Of a stretch of 64,000 bases of DNA, positions 49,646 to 59,120 are shown piece by piece. The translations under genes were made by a program, and so were the position numbers. The notes under the pieces are model-generated. The model did no database searches and had not been told where the DNA came from. It saw only the letters and a list, made by a program, of their open reading frames with translations. Each line of letters opens with the position of its first letter. The stretch's first letter is position 1. This DNA comes from an uncultured Siphonobacter sp. (GTDB lineage Bacteria; Bacteroidota; Bacteroidia; Cytophagales; Spirosomataceae), in the NCBI GenBank assembly GCA_913775095.1, contig CAJYIW010000021.1:1-64000 (forward strand), in the 5' to 3' direction.

Positions 49646-50731
49646 TTATAAGTATTGGTTGACGTTAACCGCGTTCAAATCTTCGAATGCTGATTTCAGA
49701 CGAGCAATGAAAGACTTCTCGCCTTCACGTAACCATACGCGGGGATCGTAGAATTTCTTGTTCGGAGAATCTTCACCCGTTGGGTTACCGATCTGAGCCT
49801 GCAGGTAATCTTCTTTCGATTTGTAGAAACCTAAGATACCATCCCAATAAGCCCACTGTAAGTCCGTATCGATGTTCATTTTGATGGCACCGTAGCTGAT
49901 CGCTTCGCGGATTTCTTCGCGGGAAGAACCTGAACCACCGTGGAATACGAAGTTTACGGGTTTCTCAGCTTCCAGATTGAATTTCTCACGAATGTATTGT
50001 TGTGAGTTATTCAGAATAACGGGTTGCAGCTTCACGTTACCGGGTTTGTACACACCGTGAACGTTACCGAAAGCCGCCGCTACTGTGAAACGGGGAGAAA
50101 TCGCGTTCAGTTTCTCGTAAGAGTAAGCTACTTCCTCAGGCTGGGTGTACAGACGGGAAGAATCCACGTCAGAGTTATCCACGCCGTCTTCTTCGCCACC
50201 CGTTACGCCTAATTCAATTTCCAGAGTCATGCCAATTTTTGACATACGCTCGTGGTATTTTGAAGAAATTTCGATGTTTTCTTCCAGAGGCTCTTCTGAT
50301 AAGTCGAGCATGTGAGAAGAGAACAGAGGCTTTCCGTTTTGCTCGTAGAACTTCTCACCCGCTTCCAGAACGCCGTCAATCCAGGGAAGGATTTTCTTGG
50401 CACAGTGGTCGGTGTGTAACACTACGGCTACTCCATATTTTTCAGCGAGCAAGTGGATGTGCTGGGCACCAGAAATCGCACCAGCGATCGCTGCCTGTTC
50501 GTTTTCGTTTTTCAGACCTTTGCCCGCGTAGAATTGCGATCCACCGTGTGAGAACTGAATAATAACGGGAGAATTCAGGTCACGAGCCGTCTCCAGAACC
50601 GCATTGACGGTGCTGCTTGAAATTACGTTTACGGCTGGAAGTGCAAATTGATGTTTTTTGGCGAGTTCGAATAACTCCTGCACAGCGTCTCCAGAAAGAA
50701 CACCTGGAGCAATTTTAGTTGCATTGGCCAT
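49646..50731 (-). CDS. fbaA: Class II fructose-bisphosphate aldolase
   Basis: The 361-residue zinc aldolase splits fructose 1,6-bisphosphate. From the ATG of MANATKIAPGVLSGD it has AVNVISSSTVNAVLE, the zinc ligands in VVLHTDHCAKK, the loop YTQPEEVAYSYE, AFGNVHGVYKPGNVKL (third His), FHGGSGSSREEI and NIDTDLQWA. This is the long class II form (FbaA-like, E. coli type). A frame extension to 50779 adds 16 unlikely residues. A TAAGTTTG -7 match at 50901 would give a leader of about 165 nt. Confidence 0.96.
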   Translation of the reverse strand: MANATKIAPGVLSGDAVQELFELAKKHQFALPAVNVISSSTVNAVLETARDLNSPVIIQFSHGGSQFYAGKGLKNENEQAAIAGAISGAQHIHLLAEKYGVAVVLHTDHCAKKILPWIDGVLEAGEKFYEQNGKPLFSSHMLDLSEEPLEENIEISSKYHERMSKIGMTLEIELGVTGGEEDGVDNSDVDSSRLYTQPEEVAYSYEKLNAISPRFTVAAAFGNVHGVYKPGNVKLQPVILNNSQQYIREKFNLEAEKPVNFVFHGGSGSSREEIREAISYGAIKMNIDTDLQWAYWDGILGFYKSKEDYLQAQIGNPTGEDSPNKKFYDPRVWLREGEKSFIARLKSAFEDLNAVNVNQYL

Positions 50732-50900
50732 ACCAATCGTTGAAATGAGAGATGATGATATAATTTTTACTCGTATCAAAGGAAGTCTTGAATCGCTGGG
50801 TGTAGAGCACAGGACTCTTCCATTACTGACTCTTAACGTCTCATGCTGATGAAGAAGATGTGCTGCTTTCCGATTCTGAAGAATTGAAAATCAACGCCTG

Positions 50901-50908
50901 CAAACTTA
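50901..50908 (-). promoter_or_regulatory. -7 promoter element of fba
   Basis: CAAACTTA on the plus strand reads TAAGTTTG on the minus strand, an exact TAnnTTTG match. Confidence 0.5.
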
Positions 50909-51076
50909 GGCATTTTTCCAGTTATCCGCAGTACGTCCTATTAAATAAGCCCGATTATCAGGCAATCGGTTCAATTTTAGAGCTAAAAAATCCAATCTTT
51001 CGTAAAAAACGAAGAAGCGAAGCCTTGAAAAGTACAAATTCTCAGTTGATCCCGTTCGTAGAAGTCAGGAATGATC

Positions 51077-51084
51077 TATCTTTG
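51077..51084 (+). promoter_or_regulatory. -7 promoter element of accD
   Basis: TATCTTTG is an exact TAnnTTTG match, 86 bases upstream of the accD start codon. Confidence 0.55.
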
Positions 51085-51169
51085 ATGTCCTAAATCAAGT
51101 TCTGAATGGCCTGACCTGAGGATACCCTCCTGCCCCAAGCTTTCAGACTTCAAAACAAGAAGCAGAAAT

Positions 51170-52024
51170 ATGTCTTGGTTCACCCGGAAAGACAAGGGTA
51201 TTCAAACGCCCACTGAAGCCAAACGGGAAGCCCCCGACGGGCTCTGGTACAAGTGCCCCGAGTGCGGTAACATCATGCATACCCGCGAGCACAAAATGCA
51301 GGCCTACACCTGCTCGAAATGTAATTACCACGAAAAAGTAGGTTCTCAGGAATACTTCGAACTACTCTTCGACGATACCCTTTATACTGAACTCGACGCG
51401 AAGATGAGCTCGGGTGATCCGCTTCACTTTAAGGACACCAAAGCGTACCCGGATCGTATTAAAGCCACGGAAACTAAAACGGGTCTGAAAGATGCGGTTC
51501 GCACGGGTCACGGAAAAATCAACGGGGTTGATCTGGTCGTTGCCTGTATGGACTTTAGTTTCATCGGTGGTTCGATGGGTTCGGTTGTCGGTGAAAAAAT
51601 TGCCCGGGCGATGGATTACTCGCTCAAAAACCGGATTCCTTTCCTGATGATTTCCAAATCAGGGGGTGCCCGGATGATGGAAGCGGGTTTCTCGTTGATG
51701 CAGATGGCCAAAACTTCGGCCAAGATTGCCCTGCTCGACGAAGCGAAAATTCCTTATATTTCTTTATTAACGGACCCAACCACGGGTGGCGTAACGGCCT
51801 CGTTTGCCATGCTGGGGGATTTCAACATCTCTGAGCCCGGTGCCCTGATTGGTTTTGCCGGTCCACGGGTAATCCGCGAAACCATCGGTAAGGATCTGCC
51901 CAAAGGATTCCAGAGTGCAGAATTTGTTCAGGAACACGGCTTCCTGGATTTTATTGTGGATCGTAAAGAACTGAAAGATCGCCTGAGTACTTTACTCAAC
52001 ATGATTTGGGTAAAACCCGCTTAG
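51170..52024 (+). CDS. accD: Acetyl-CoA carboxylase carboxyltransferase subunit beta
   Basis: The 284-residue protein catalyses transfer of the carboxyl group from biotin to acetyl-CoA in fatty-acid synthesis, with AccA. The N-terminal zinc finger has C29-x2-C32 and C48-x2-C51 (CPEC ... CSKC). The crotonase-fold carboxyltransferase domain follows, with [24 protein letters not shown] and [25 protein letters not shown]. Length and order match bacterial AccD. accA is not adjacent; it is a single-gene unit with its own promoter and terminator. Confidence 0.97.
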   Translation: MSWFTRKDKGIQTPTEAKREAPDGLWYKCPECGNIMHTREHKMQAYTCSKCNYHEKVGSQEYFELLFDDTLYTELDAKMSSGDPLHFKDTKAYPDRIKATETKTGLKDAVRTGHGKINGVDLVVACMDFSFIGGSMGSVVGEKIARAMDYSLKNRIPFLMISKSGGARMMEAGFSLMQMAKTSAKIALLDEAKIPYISLLTDPTTGGVTASFAMLGDFNISEPGALIGFAGPRVIRETIGKDLPKGFQSAEFVQEHGFLDFIVDRKELKDRLSTLLNMIWVKPA

Positions 52025-52043
52025 GTTATCGCTAGTACTTCTG

Positions 52044-52075
52044 AAAAAGCCTGGACACCAATCCAGGCTTTTTTC
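52044..52075 (+). terminator. Terminator of accD
   Basis: A perfect 12-bp stem (AAAAAGCCTGGA / TCCAGGCTTTTT) with a 6-base loop, 20 bases after the stop codon. Confidence 0.93.
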
Positions 52076-52208
52076 GTTTCTTAACTCATCTACCCACTAT
52101 TTTACCACATTACCCAGCAGGAAGACCCGGATTCTTCCGTTATCCGTGACAAGTCTAGTATCTTTATCCACTTGCTTACTCGTAAACATCCATAATCCTA
52201 TTTACTCT

Positions 52209-54773
52209 ATGCGTCGTAGCTTACTTGCCGCTTTCCTGCTGTTGAGCGTCTGGGTATTTCTGAGCTGTAAGTCCTCCGAAAAAACCTCAGAAGGCTCCAG
52301 CGTGGCTATTTCCTGGAAACTTCTGACCAATTTTCCGAAAGATACCACGGGCTTTCAGGCTCAGTTTGTCTTTACCAATACAGGCAAAGAAACGCTGACG
52401 AATAAGGGATGGACGCTGTATTTCAGCATGTCCCCCCGCACCATTCTGGCCTCTGCCTCGCCCGTGCCCGGCACCGTTGAGCACATCAATGGCGACTGGT
52501 ACAAACTCACGCCCACTGAAAGCTTTGAGTTAAAACCCGGAGCTTCCGTAACCATTCCCTATTCAGGATCCATTCCCATCAATAAAATGGTTGATGCTCC
52601 GGTAGGACTTTATTTTGTTTTTGGCGAAGGCGAAAGCGAACGCATTGAAACAGTAACGGCGTACACGCCGGAACCGATGACGGAGAAAGAACAGATCCTC
52701 CGCGGCCCGAACGACCAGATGCCTTTGCCCACAGCGGCGTATCATTACCAGCAAAACTCGGCCTTATCTTTACTTGCCCCCGAACAATTACCCGCTCTGA
52801 CGCCCAGGCCCGTTCAGGTAACGAAAGGTCAGGGAACGGTAAGCCTGAGTAGCCAGTGGCCCATTTATTACGCTAAAGAATTACAGAAGGAAGCAACGTT
52901 CCTTAACAACCGGCTGCAATCCTTAACGGGCACTTCCTTTCCGCTGAAAGAAGCAGCAACGGCAGCCAGCAAAGGAATTTTGTTAAAAATGGATCCCCTT
53001 ACCGTCAATGGTATTTCGAAGGAAGCTTATCAACTTGATGTGAGTAACGAAGGCATTACCATCACGGGTAATGATGCCGCCGGGGTATTTTATGGCGTTC
53101 AGAGTTTACTGGCTCTGGCTCCCGTTGCGGCGTATGGGAAACCTGCTACTTCACTGGTCCTGCCCGCTTTACAAATTCAGGATGCTCCGCGTTTTGGCTT
53201 CCGCAGCGTACATTTAGACGTTTCGCGTAATTTCCAGACCAAGGAAAGCGTTCTCCGCGTACTGGATTTACTGGCCTTCTACAAAATCAACAATCTGCTG
53301 TTTTACATTACGGAAGATGAAGGGTGGCGTTTGGAGATTAACGGATTACCTGAATTAACCGAAGTTGGCTCGCACCGCCAACACGTGAAGAGCATCAAGG
53401 ATAATGCCTTACCTCCTGCGTATGGTTCCGGACCCAGGGCAGACGCGAAAGACACCTACGGAAGCGGGTATTACACCCGAAAAGATTTCATCGAAATTCT
53501 TCAGTACGCCAACGATCGGCACATTCGTATCATTCCCGAAATCGGATTTCCCGGACACTCGCGGGCGGCGATCAAGTCCATGGAAGCTCGGTACGAACGT
53601 TTGATGAAAGAAGGGAAGAAAGAAGCGGCGGAAGAATTTCGCCTGATTGATCCGGAGGATCAATCCGTGTATCGTTCGGCTCAGGCGTATTCGGATAACG
53701 TGATTTGCGTAGTCCGTCCATCGGCCGCTCATTTCTTTGAGACGGTAGTGAATGATATCGTTAAAATATACGACGAAGCAGGATTGAAACTCACCGCCTT
53801 ACATGTGGGCGGCGATGAAGTGCCGATGGGGGTCTGGACGAAATCTCCAATGGTAGATGCCTTCCTGAAACAACATCCTGAAATTAAAGGCCCCCGGTAC
53901 TTACAGAGTTATTTCTTCGGTCAGATGCTACCCAAACTGAAAAAGCATAACCTGGAAGTACACGGTTGGGAAGAAGTAGGTTTGAACGTGGATGCCAACG
54001 GCCAGTACGTAGCCAATCCTGCCTTTGCCGGAAAAGGCGTCATTCCCTACATCTGGAACAACGTATTTGACCTGGATTTAGGGTATCGCATGGCCAATGG
54101 AGGTTACCCCATCGTGCTTTGTAATGTAACGAATCTGTACATGGATCTGGCCTATAATAACGATCCCGCCGAGCCCGGTTTATACTGGGGTGGTTTTGTA
54201 GGTCCACGCAATGCCTGGACCTTTGCTCCCTACGACTACTTTAAAACCACGTACGTTAATTCACTGGGTAAGCCACTGGATTTTTCCGGAAAAGAGAAGC
54301 TTCAGAAACGCCAGAATATTCTGGGTCTGGAAGCTCAGCTCTGGACCGAAACCGTTCGGGGTCGCGACATGATGGAGTATTACATGCTCCCGAAACTCAT
54401 GGGTTTCGCTGAATCAGCCTGGTCAGCAGAACGCAACTGGGAAACCATCGAGAATAAAGCCCTTCGCGAACAGGCTATTTCGGAAGGCTGGAATGTCTTC
54501 GCCAATAATCTGGCTCAACGGGAGTTACCACGTCTGCATTACCTCAACGGGGGCTATAACTACCGCGTGCCTACGCCCGGAGCCGTTCTGGAAAAAGGAA
54601 TGCTGAAAGCCAATGCTGAATACCCCGGTCTACAGATCCGTTATACGACAGACGGCTCTGAGCCCACGGCCCAGTCAAGCCTGTATGCTGCTCCGGTAGC
54701 GGTGAAAGGAACCGTGAAGCTTAAATGTTTTGATGCCTCGGGTAAGGCCAGTCGCAGTGTTACGGCTCAATAG
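52209..54773 (+). CDS. Family 20 beta-N-acetylhexosaminidase lipoprotein
   Basis: The 854-residue enzyme removes terminal N-acetylhexosamine from chitin-type or glycan substrates. It starts at the ATG of MRRSLLAAFLLLSVWVFLSCK, a lipoprotein signal (acylated C20). The domain order is a CHB_HEX-like N-terminal carbohydrate-binding region, GH20b (TPRPVQVTKGQGTVSL), the GH20 barrel with catalytic D536-E537 in HVGGDEVPMGVW and WDLDLGY-like NNVFDLDLGYRMANGG, and a C-terminal chitobiase domain (RYTTDGSEPTAQSSLY). It is expected in the periplasm or at the outer surface. It is a single-gene unit. Confidence 0.94.
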   Translation: MRRSLLAAFLLLSVWVFLSCKSSEKTSEGSSVAISWKLLTNFPKDTTGFQAQFVFTNTGKETLTNKGWTLYFSMSPRTILASASPVPGTVEHINGDWYKLTPTESFELKPGASVTIPYSGSIPINKMVDAPVGLYFVFGEGESERIETVTAYTPEPMTEKEQILRGPNDQMPLPTAAYHYQQNSALSLLAPEQLPALTPRPVQVTKGQGTVSLSSQWPIYYAKELQKEATFLNNRLQSLTGTSFPLKEAATAASKGILLKMDPLTVNGISKEAYQLDVSNEGITITGNDAAGVFYGVQSLLALAPVAAYGKPATSLVLPALQIQDAPRFGFRSVHLDVSRNFQTKESVLRVLDLLAFYKINNLLFYITEDEGWRLEINGLPELTEVGSHRQHVKSIKDNALPPAYGSGPRADAKDTYGSGYYTRKDFIEILQYANDRHIRIIPEIGFPGHSRAAIKSMEARYERLMKEGKKEAAEEFRLIDPEDQSVYRSAQAYSDNVICVVRPSAAHFFETVVNDIVKIYDEAGLKLTALHVGGDEVPMGVWTKSPMVDAFLKQHPEIKGPRYLQSYFFGQMLPKLKKHNLEVHGWEEVGLNVDANGQYVANPAFAGKGVIPYIWNNVFDLDLGYRMANGGYPIVLCNVTNLYMDLAYNNDPAEPGLYWGGFVGPRNAWTFAPYDYFKTTYVNSLGKPLDFSGKEKLQKRQNILGLEAQLWTETVRGRDMMEYYMLPKLMGFAESAWSAERNWETIENKALREQAISEGWNVFANNLAQRELPRLHYLNGGYNYRVPTPGAVLEKGMLKANAEYPGLQIRYTTDGSEPTAQSSLYAAPVAVKGTVKLKCFDASGKASRSVTAQ

Positions 54774-54787
54774 TTCTCTTTTACATC

Positions 54788-54830
54788 AATAAAAAGCGGT
54801 TAGAGTTATTGACTCTAACCGCTTTTTATT
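54788..54830. terminator. Bidirectional terminator after the hexosaminidase gene
   Basis: A perfect 19-bp stem (AATAAAAAGCGGTTAGAGT / ACTCTAACCGCTTTTTATT) with a 5-base loop, overlapping the stop codon of the convergent T9SS protein gene. Confidence 0.95.
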
Positions 54831-56094
54831 AGGGAATGATGACTCGCTGGCTGGAGGAGCCTCCCCCGGCAGTAGCTCTCAAAATATATACGCCGCTCTC
54901 CAGAGGTTCGGACGGAGAAAGGAGCGTTTGCCTGCTGGATAGCTCCTGCGTTTGCAGGGAAATCACCCGGCCGGTTTTCGAAACTAATTCGTACGTCATT
55001 TTCTGAGAAGCCTGTACCGTAATGTTTCTGGAAGAAACCGCAGGATTCCCCAGAATCTTCCACTGGGCATCCGCTTCGTCTCGTACAACAGAAATCGTTC
55101 GGCAAATGTATTGGGTGCCATCTTCATCCACTTGCCGAAGTCGGTAATAACTGATTCCGCTCAACGGAGCTTCGTCGGTCGCAGCATATTCCTTTCGCTG
55201 AGTGGTGGTACCGGAAGCCGCATACGTACCGATTGCTTCGAATAACTCGGCATCTTTACTCCGCTCCACCACAAAGGATCTGGCATTTTTCTCCTGACTC
55301 GTAGCCCAGTTCATTCGTACTTTAGTACCGAAGGGGCTCGCCCTGAAGTACACTAACTCCACGGGCATGGGTCCGATGCTACCCATAATTTTCAGGTCAT
55401 CAAACGTGACCGTTCCATTGCTGTTATTCCAGATGAACTTAAAGTCATTGGGAACGACGCCCGTGGACAATTCACTGGCTTCGTCAAACTCCAGCGAATC
55501 GTCTACCCAAATGTCCATTTTATTACCTTCCAGCGATCCTGAGTGACCAGATCCATCCGTATAGGTAGTCGGAGCACCGGAGACATTCATCACCCAGGTT
55601 ATGGTTTTGGTACCACTGTAAGGTCCTTTATTGACAGAACCGCCCTCCTGCAGGTGCAACTGGAAAGAATCCCCGACGGTATTGAAATGAAACCCCAGTC
55701 GGGCAAATACCGAAGCGTTGGCAGGCAGGCTGCCATTATCGTTCAAATTGCCGAAATAAAGGTAGTTGTAGGGAGTAGTCGCACTGGAAACCTCCGTGAT
55801 GTTTGCTGAAATGGTAAACTGTACGTACAAAACGGTTGGGGTAGCCGTAAACAGATCATCCGTTTTAGCGAAACGAACCTGACTGCCCGCCGCTTTCGTA
55901 AACGTTAAATTTTGCGAGGAAAGATCAAGAGTAGAAGGGCTGTTGGCTAAAAGTTCCGTGAATTTATTCAAGCCCCCGCCTTTGTAGTCAGCAGCCTCAG
56001 AAGAACTGTTGAAATTCTGCTCGAAATAAGTAGTAGTCTGGGCCTGAAGTTTCGTTAGTAAACAGGCCAGAACCGCAAGGTAGAAGTATTTCAT
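54829..56094 (-). CDS. Exported protein with type IX secretion C-terminal domain
   Basis: The 421-residue product has a signal peptide (MKYFYLAVLACLLTKLQAQ) and ends in a T9SS type A sorting domain (ILGNPAVSSRNITVQASQ, ELVSKTGRVISLQTQELSS, SGVYILRATAGGGSSSQRVIIP). Between them is a beta-rich region resembling a LamG/concanavalin-like fold (YLYFGNLNDNGSLPANASVF, FKFIWNNSNGTVTFDDLKI) and a fibronectin-like module (VRMNWATSQEKNARSFVVERSKD). It is probably surface-exposed; no catalytic site is visible. The start used is the ATG of MKYFYL, 4 bases after a leader hairpin. Confidence 0.85.
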   Translation of the reverse strand: MKYFYLAVLACLLTKLQAQTTTYFEQNFNSSSEAADYKGGGLNKFTELLANSPSTLDLSSQNLTFTKAAGSQVRFAKTDDLFTATPTVLYVQFTISANITEVSSATTPYNYLYFGNLNDNGSLPANASVFARLGFHFNTVGDSFQLHLQEGGSVNKGPYSGTKTITWVMNVSGAPTTYTDGSGHSGSLEGNKMDIWVDDSLEFDEASELSTGVVPNDFKFIWNNSNGTVTFDDLKIMGSIGPMPVELVYFRASPFGTKVRMNWATSQEKNARSFVVERSKDAELFEAIGTYAASGTTTQRKEYAATDEAPLSGISYYRLRQVDEDGTQYICRTISVVRDEADAQWKILGNPAVSSRNITVQASQKMTYELVSKTGRVISLQTQELSSRQTLLSPSEPLESGVYILRATAGGGSSSQRVIIP

Positions 56095-56098
56095 AGGA

Positions 56099-56137
56099 TT
56101 TGGGTTTGATTTTTTATACTTAAAAATCAAACCCAAA
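56099..56137. promoter_or_regulatory. 16-bp inverted repeat immediately upstream of the T9SS protein gene
   Basis: TTTGGGTTTGATTTTT and AAAAATCAAACCCAAA are exact complements around TATACTT. On the minus strand the structure would end only 4 bases before the start codon and has no T run after it, so it is not a normal terminator of mazG. It could be a leader structure or a binding site. Confidence 0.6.
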
Positions 56138-56179
56138 TTCATGAATAACAAGTATTTATACTCAATTACCTGCTGAAAG

Positions 56180-57028
56180 TTATCGAACGGCGGTAGCCAG
56201 GCTCTTGGCCTCGTTCCAGTATACGTCCATTTCGGCCAGCGTCATGTCTTTCAACACTTTACCGTCCGCTTTCGCTTTTTCTTCCAGGTACTGGAATCGG
56301 GAAATAAACTTTTTATTGGTTCGTTCCAAAGCCGTTTCCGGGTTGATATCAATGAAGCGGGCATAATTCACCAGCGAGAACAGCACGTCGCCAAATTCGC
56401 TTTCGGCCTTTACGCAATCATGGGTAGTTCCTGCTTTGAATTCATCCTGAAACTCCTCCATTTCTTCCCGCACTTTTTCCCAAACCTGTTCTTTTTCCTC
56501 CCAGTCGAAGCCCGCACCACGGGCTTTTTCCTGAATCCGCATGGCTTTCACCAGAGCGGGCAGTGACGCGGGCACTCCACCCAATACGGATTTATTACCT
56601 TCCTTGATTTTCAACTGCTCCCAGTTTTGTTTGACCTGCTCTTCGGTTTCGGCCTGGGTATCCCCGTAAATGTGCGGATGGCGATGCACGAGCTTATCGC
56701 ACAGGCTATTCATCACGTCAGTGATATCAAAATCTCCCGTTTCTGAGGCAATTTTAGCGTAAAACACCAGATGTAGTAACACATCCCCGAGCTCTTTCCT
56801 GATTTCGGGCAGATCCTTTTCCAGAATGGCATCCGAAAGCTCGTAGGTTTCCTCAATAGTCAGGTGTCGAAGGGTATCCATGGTCTGCTTCCGATCCCAG
56901 GGACAATTCTCCCGGAGTTCATCCATGATCGTTAGTACCCGATCAAAAGCCATGAGTTGCTGCTTACGACGACTCGATAACTCTTCAAAAACCCGGGGCT
57001 TCTGCGAAGCGTGAAGTTCTTTTTGCAT
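56180..57028 (-). CDS. mazG: Nucleoside triphosphate pyrophosphohydrolase MazG
   Basis: The 282-residue protein hydrolyses NTPs to NMPs and pyrophosphate and helps clear aberrant nucleotides. It has two MazG domains: the first with LRENCPWDRKQTMDTLRHLTIEETYELSDAI and ELGDVLLHLVFYA, the second with KVREEMEEFQDEF and EFGDVLFSLVNYARF. The paired EExxE and D residues bind Mg2+. It lies on the minus strand between pruA (113 bp upstream) and the T9SS protein gene. Confidence 0.95.
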   Translation of the reverse strand: MQKELHASQKPRVFEELSSRRKQQLMAFDRVLTIMDELRENCPWDRKQTMDTLRHLTIEETYELSDAILEKDLPEIRKELGDVLLHLVFYAKIASETGDFDITDVMNSLCDKLVHRHPHIYGDTQAETEEQVKQNWEQLKIKEGNKSVLGGVPASLPALVKAMRIQEKARGAGFDWEEKEQVWEKVREEMEEFQDEFKAGTTHDCVKAESEFGDVLFSLVNYARFIDINPETALERTNKKFISRFQYLEEKAKADGKVLKDMTLAEMDVYWNEAKSLATAVR

Positions 57029-57142
57029 GAAGCACTATTGTTTTGAGTATTGAGTTTGGGGTTTAAGGTTTTGAGTTCATGCGAATAGAGTTTTCGAAAA
57101 CCTCTAAACTAACACTAAACTCAAAACCCCAAACTCTATACC
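57029..57142. repeat. Simple-sequence inverted pair between pruA and mazG
   Basis: GAGTTTGGGGTTT (57052) and its complement AAAACCCCAAACTC (57123-57136) bracket a small AGAG-TTTTCGAAAA-CTCT hairpin. It resembles other TTTGGGG-type pairs (21915 and 22084) at gene ends. Not a standard terminator, since it has no T run. Confidence 0.7.
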
Positions 57143-58774
57143 TTATTCTGCCAGAAATGGATAACGGTAATCCGTAGCAGGGATGAAGCTTTCTTTAATG
57201 GTACGAGCGGATACCCAACGCAAAAGGTTTTGCATGGAACCGGCTTTATCATTTGTTCCTGATCCACGGGCTCCGCCGAAGGGCTGTTGACCTACGACGG
57301 CTCCGGTACACTTGTCGTTAATGTAGAAGTTACCCGCCGAGTTCACCAGCTTCCGGGTCGCCAGATCAACGGCGTACCGATCCTGAGCAAATACGGCTCC
57401 GGTCAGGGCGTACGGTGACGTACGGTCAATGAGTGCCAGGGTTTCCTCAAACTGAGTCGCTTCGTACAGATACACCGTCAGAACGGGACCAAAAATCTCC
57501 TGCTCCATGGTTTCCGAGTGAGGATCGCTCGTCAGAATGATCGTTGGGTTAACGAACCAGCCTTTCGAATCATCGTAGGTTCCGCCCCAGATGATTTCAT
57601 TGGCGGGGTTTTCCTTGGCCCGGTCAATAAAGCCCGTAATTTTCTGGAAAGCCCGCTGGTCAATCACCGCATTCACGAAGTTGGAAAAATCTTCCGTAGC
57701 CCCTACTTTCATGGTTTCGAGCATGGCTTTCATTTCTGCCCATACGGAATCCCAAAGGGTTAGGGGAATATACGCCCGAGAAGCGGCTGAACACTTCTGT
57801 CCCTGAAATTCAAACGCAGCCCGCAACAGGTTAGCCGCATAAGCTTTCACATCAGCTGATTCGTGAGCAATCATGAAATCCTTACCGCCCGTTTCACCCA
57901 CAATACGGGGATAATAGCGGTAGTTATCCATATTGGAACCAATGTTCTTCCAGATGCTCTTGAATACGGCGGTGCTACCCGTAAAGTGAATACCTGCAAA
58001 CTCAGGATGGCTAAATACCAGATCTCCGATCATGGGGCCATCGCCCTGAATCAGGTTAATTACACCCGCCGGTACACCAGCTTCCTTCAGGATCTGCATC
58101 AGCACGTAAGCGGAATACATTTGCGTGGGGGCAGGTTTCCACACCACTACATTCCCCATCATGGCAGCCGAAACGGGCAGGTTACCCGAAATGGCAGTAA
58201 AGTTGAAGGGGGTCAGGGCGTAAACGAAACCTTCCAGCGGACGGTATTCTGCTTTATTCCAGATCGTTGCATCGGGCGAAATGGGCTGATTGCGGTAAAT
58301 TTCCATAGCGAAAGACACGTTAAAACGCAGGAAATCAACCCACTCACAGGCGGCGTCAATTTCAGCCTGAAAAGCATTTTTCGACTGCCCCAGCATGGTA
58401 GAGGCGTTGAGCAGGTACCGATACTTGGTAGCGGAAAGTTCAGCTGCTTTCAGAAAAATGGAAAGACGGTGCTCCCAGGGCAACACCGACCAGGCGTGAC
58501 GAGCTTCCAGAGCCGTTTCAATGGCCTCGGTTACGTGCTGAGGACCACATTCGTAGAAATGACCCAACACGTGCTGATGATCGTGTGGAGGCGTCATGGC
58601 TACTTTTTTATCCGTACGAATTTCCTGATTCCCAATGTAAAGGGGCATATCAATCTGCCTGGACCGCAATTCAGCCAGAGCTGCTTTCAGCTTCTGACGC
58701 TCGGGTGAGCCGGGAGCATAGCCGTAAATGGGTTCGTTTTTGGGAATCGGGACGTTATAAATTCCGTTGGACAT
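57143..58774 (-). CDS. pruA: L-glutamate gamma-semialdehyde (delta-1-pyrroline-5-carboxylate) dehydrogenase
   Basis: The 543-residue aldehyde dehydrogenase oxidises glutamate semialdehyde to glutamate in proline catabolism. The Rossmann-fold core has IHFTGSTAVFKSI, the catalytic Glu in VGETGGKDFMI and the nucleophile C328 in QGQKCSAASRAYI. The N-terminal NEPIYGYAPGSPERQKLKAAL is typical of the eukaryote-like pruA1 family seen in Bacteroidota; it is a stand-alone enzyme, not fused to proline dehydrogenase. The proline dehydrogenase gene is not in the window. Confidence 0.95.
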   Translation of the reverse strand: MSNGIYNVPIPKNEPIYGYAPGSPERQKLKAALAELRSRQIDMPLYIGNQEIRTDKKVAMTPPHDHQHVLGHFYECGPQHVTEAIETALEARHAWSVLPWEHRLSIFLKAAELSATKYRYLLNASTMLGQSKNAFQAEIDAACEWVDFLRFNVSFAMEIYRNQPISPDATIWNKAEYRPLEGFVYALTPFNFTAISGNLPVSAAMMGNVVVWKPAPTQMYSAYVLMQILKEAGVPAGVINLIQGDGPMIGDLVFSHPEFAGIHFTGSTAVFKSIWKNIGSNMDNYRYYPRIVGETGGKDFMIAHESADVKAYAANLLRAAFEFQGQKCSAASRAYIPLTLWDSVWAEMKAMLETMKVGATEDFSNFVNAVIDQRAFQKITGFIDRAKENPANEIIWGGTYDDSKGWFVNPTIILTSDPHSETMEQEIFGPVLTVYLYEATQFEETLALIDRTSPYALTGAVFAQDRYAVDLATRKLVNSAGNFYINDKCTGAVVGQQPFGGARGSGTNDKAGSMQNLLRWVSARTIKESFIPATDYRYPFLAE

Positions 58775-59120
58775 AAGGATTTATGATGAAGTTTATTTGG
58801 TAAGTATCGTTTAACAAATGACGGTTTAACGAGTCTGATCTACACTAAGTTAACCAACCGTTTCTTCAGTCAAATAATTCAATATATTTGCGAAGGTACG
58901 GCTTTTCTACGGATTCCGATGGGAAAGAATGTATCCTGAGCTTCCCCAAATTCAATCCAAATTACCGTGTAAAACCGGTCTGATTCCGTTACTTGAGGGG
59001 TCAGGCATAGTTTTCTAGTATATTAACTTTTATTATCAGCCATTTTGTCAGCACAATCCAGGTGGCAGGCTTTTGTATCGTAATAATATTTTAGCTTTAG
59101 CCCGAAAAATAAGCACAGCC
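58775..59120. other. Divergent pruA-sigma factor intergenic region
   Basis: The 346-bp gap contains TATATTTG at 58883-58890, an exact -7 match on the plus strand that would give a leader of about 230 nt for the sigma factor gene. On the minus strand I saw no full TAnnTTTG match for pruA. A frame start at 59073 (TTG) is upstream of the likely sigma start. Nothing else is recognised. Confidence 0.5.

Larger units (their letters stand above)
50732..51169. other. Divergent fba-accD intergenic region
   Basis: The 438-bp gap has the -7 element of fba (50901-50908, minus) and of accD (51077-51084, plus). A 77-codon open frame at 50860-51093 has no family features and carries both promoter elements, so it is not accepted as a gene. 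The fba leader of about 165 nt is unusually long but no known riboswitch is recognised. Confidence 0.55.

Noticed and set aside
50860-51093. A 77-codon open frame in the fba-accD gap
   Set aside because: It has no family features and carries the -7 elements of both flanking genes.
57863-58708. A 281-codon open frame on the plus strand inside pruA
   Set aside because: It is entirely within the well-supported pruA gene on the opposite strand and shows no known domain or signal.
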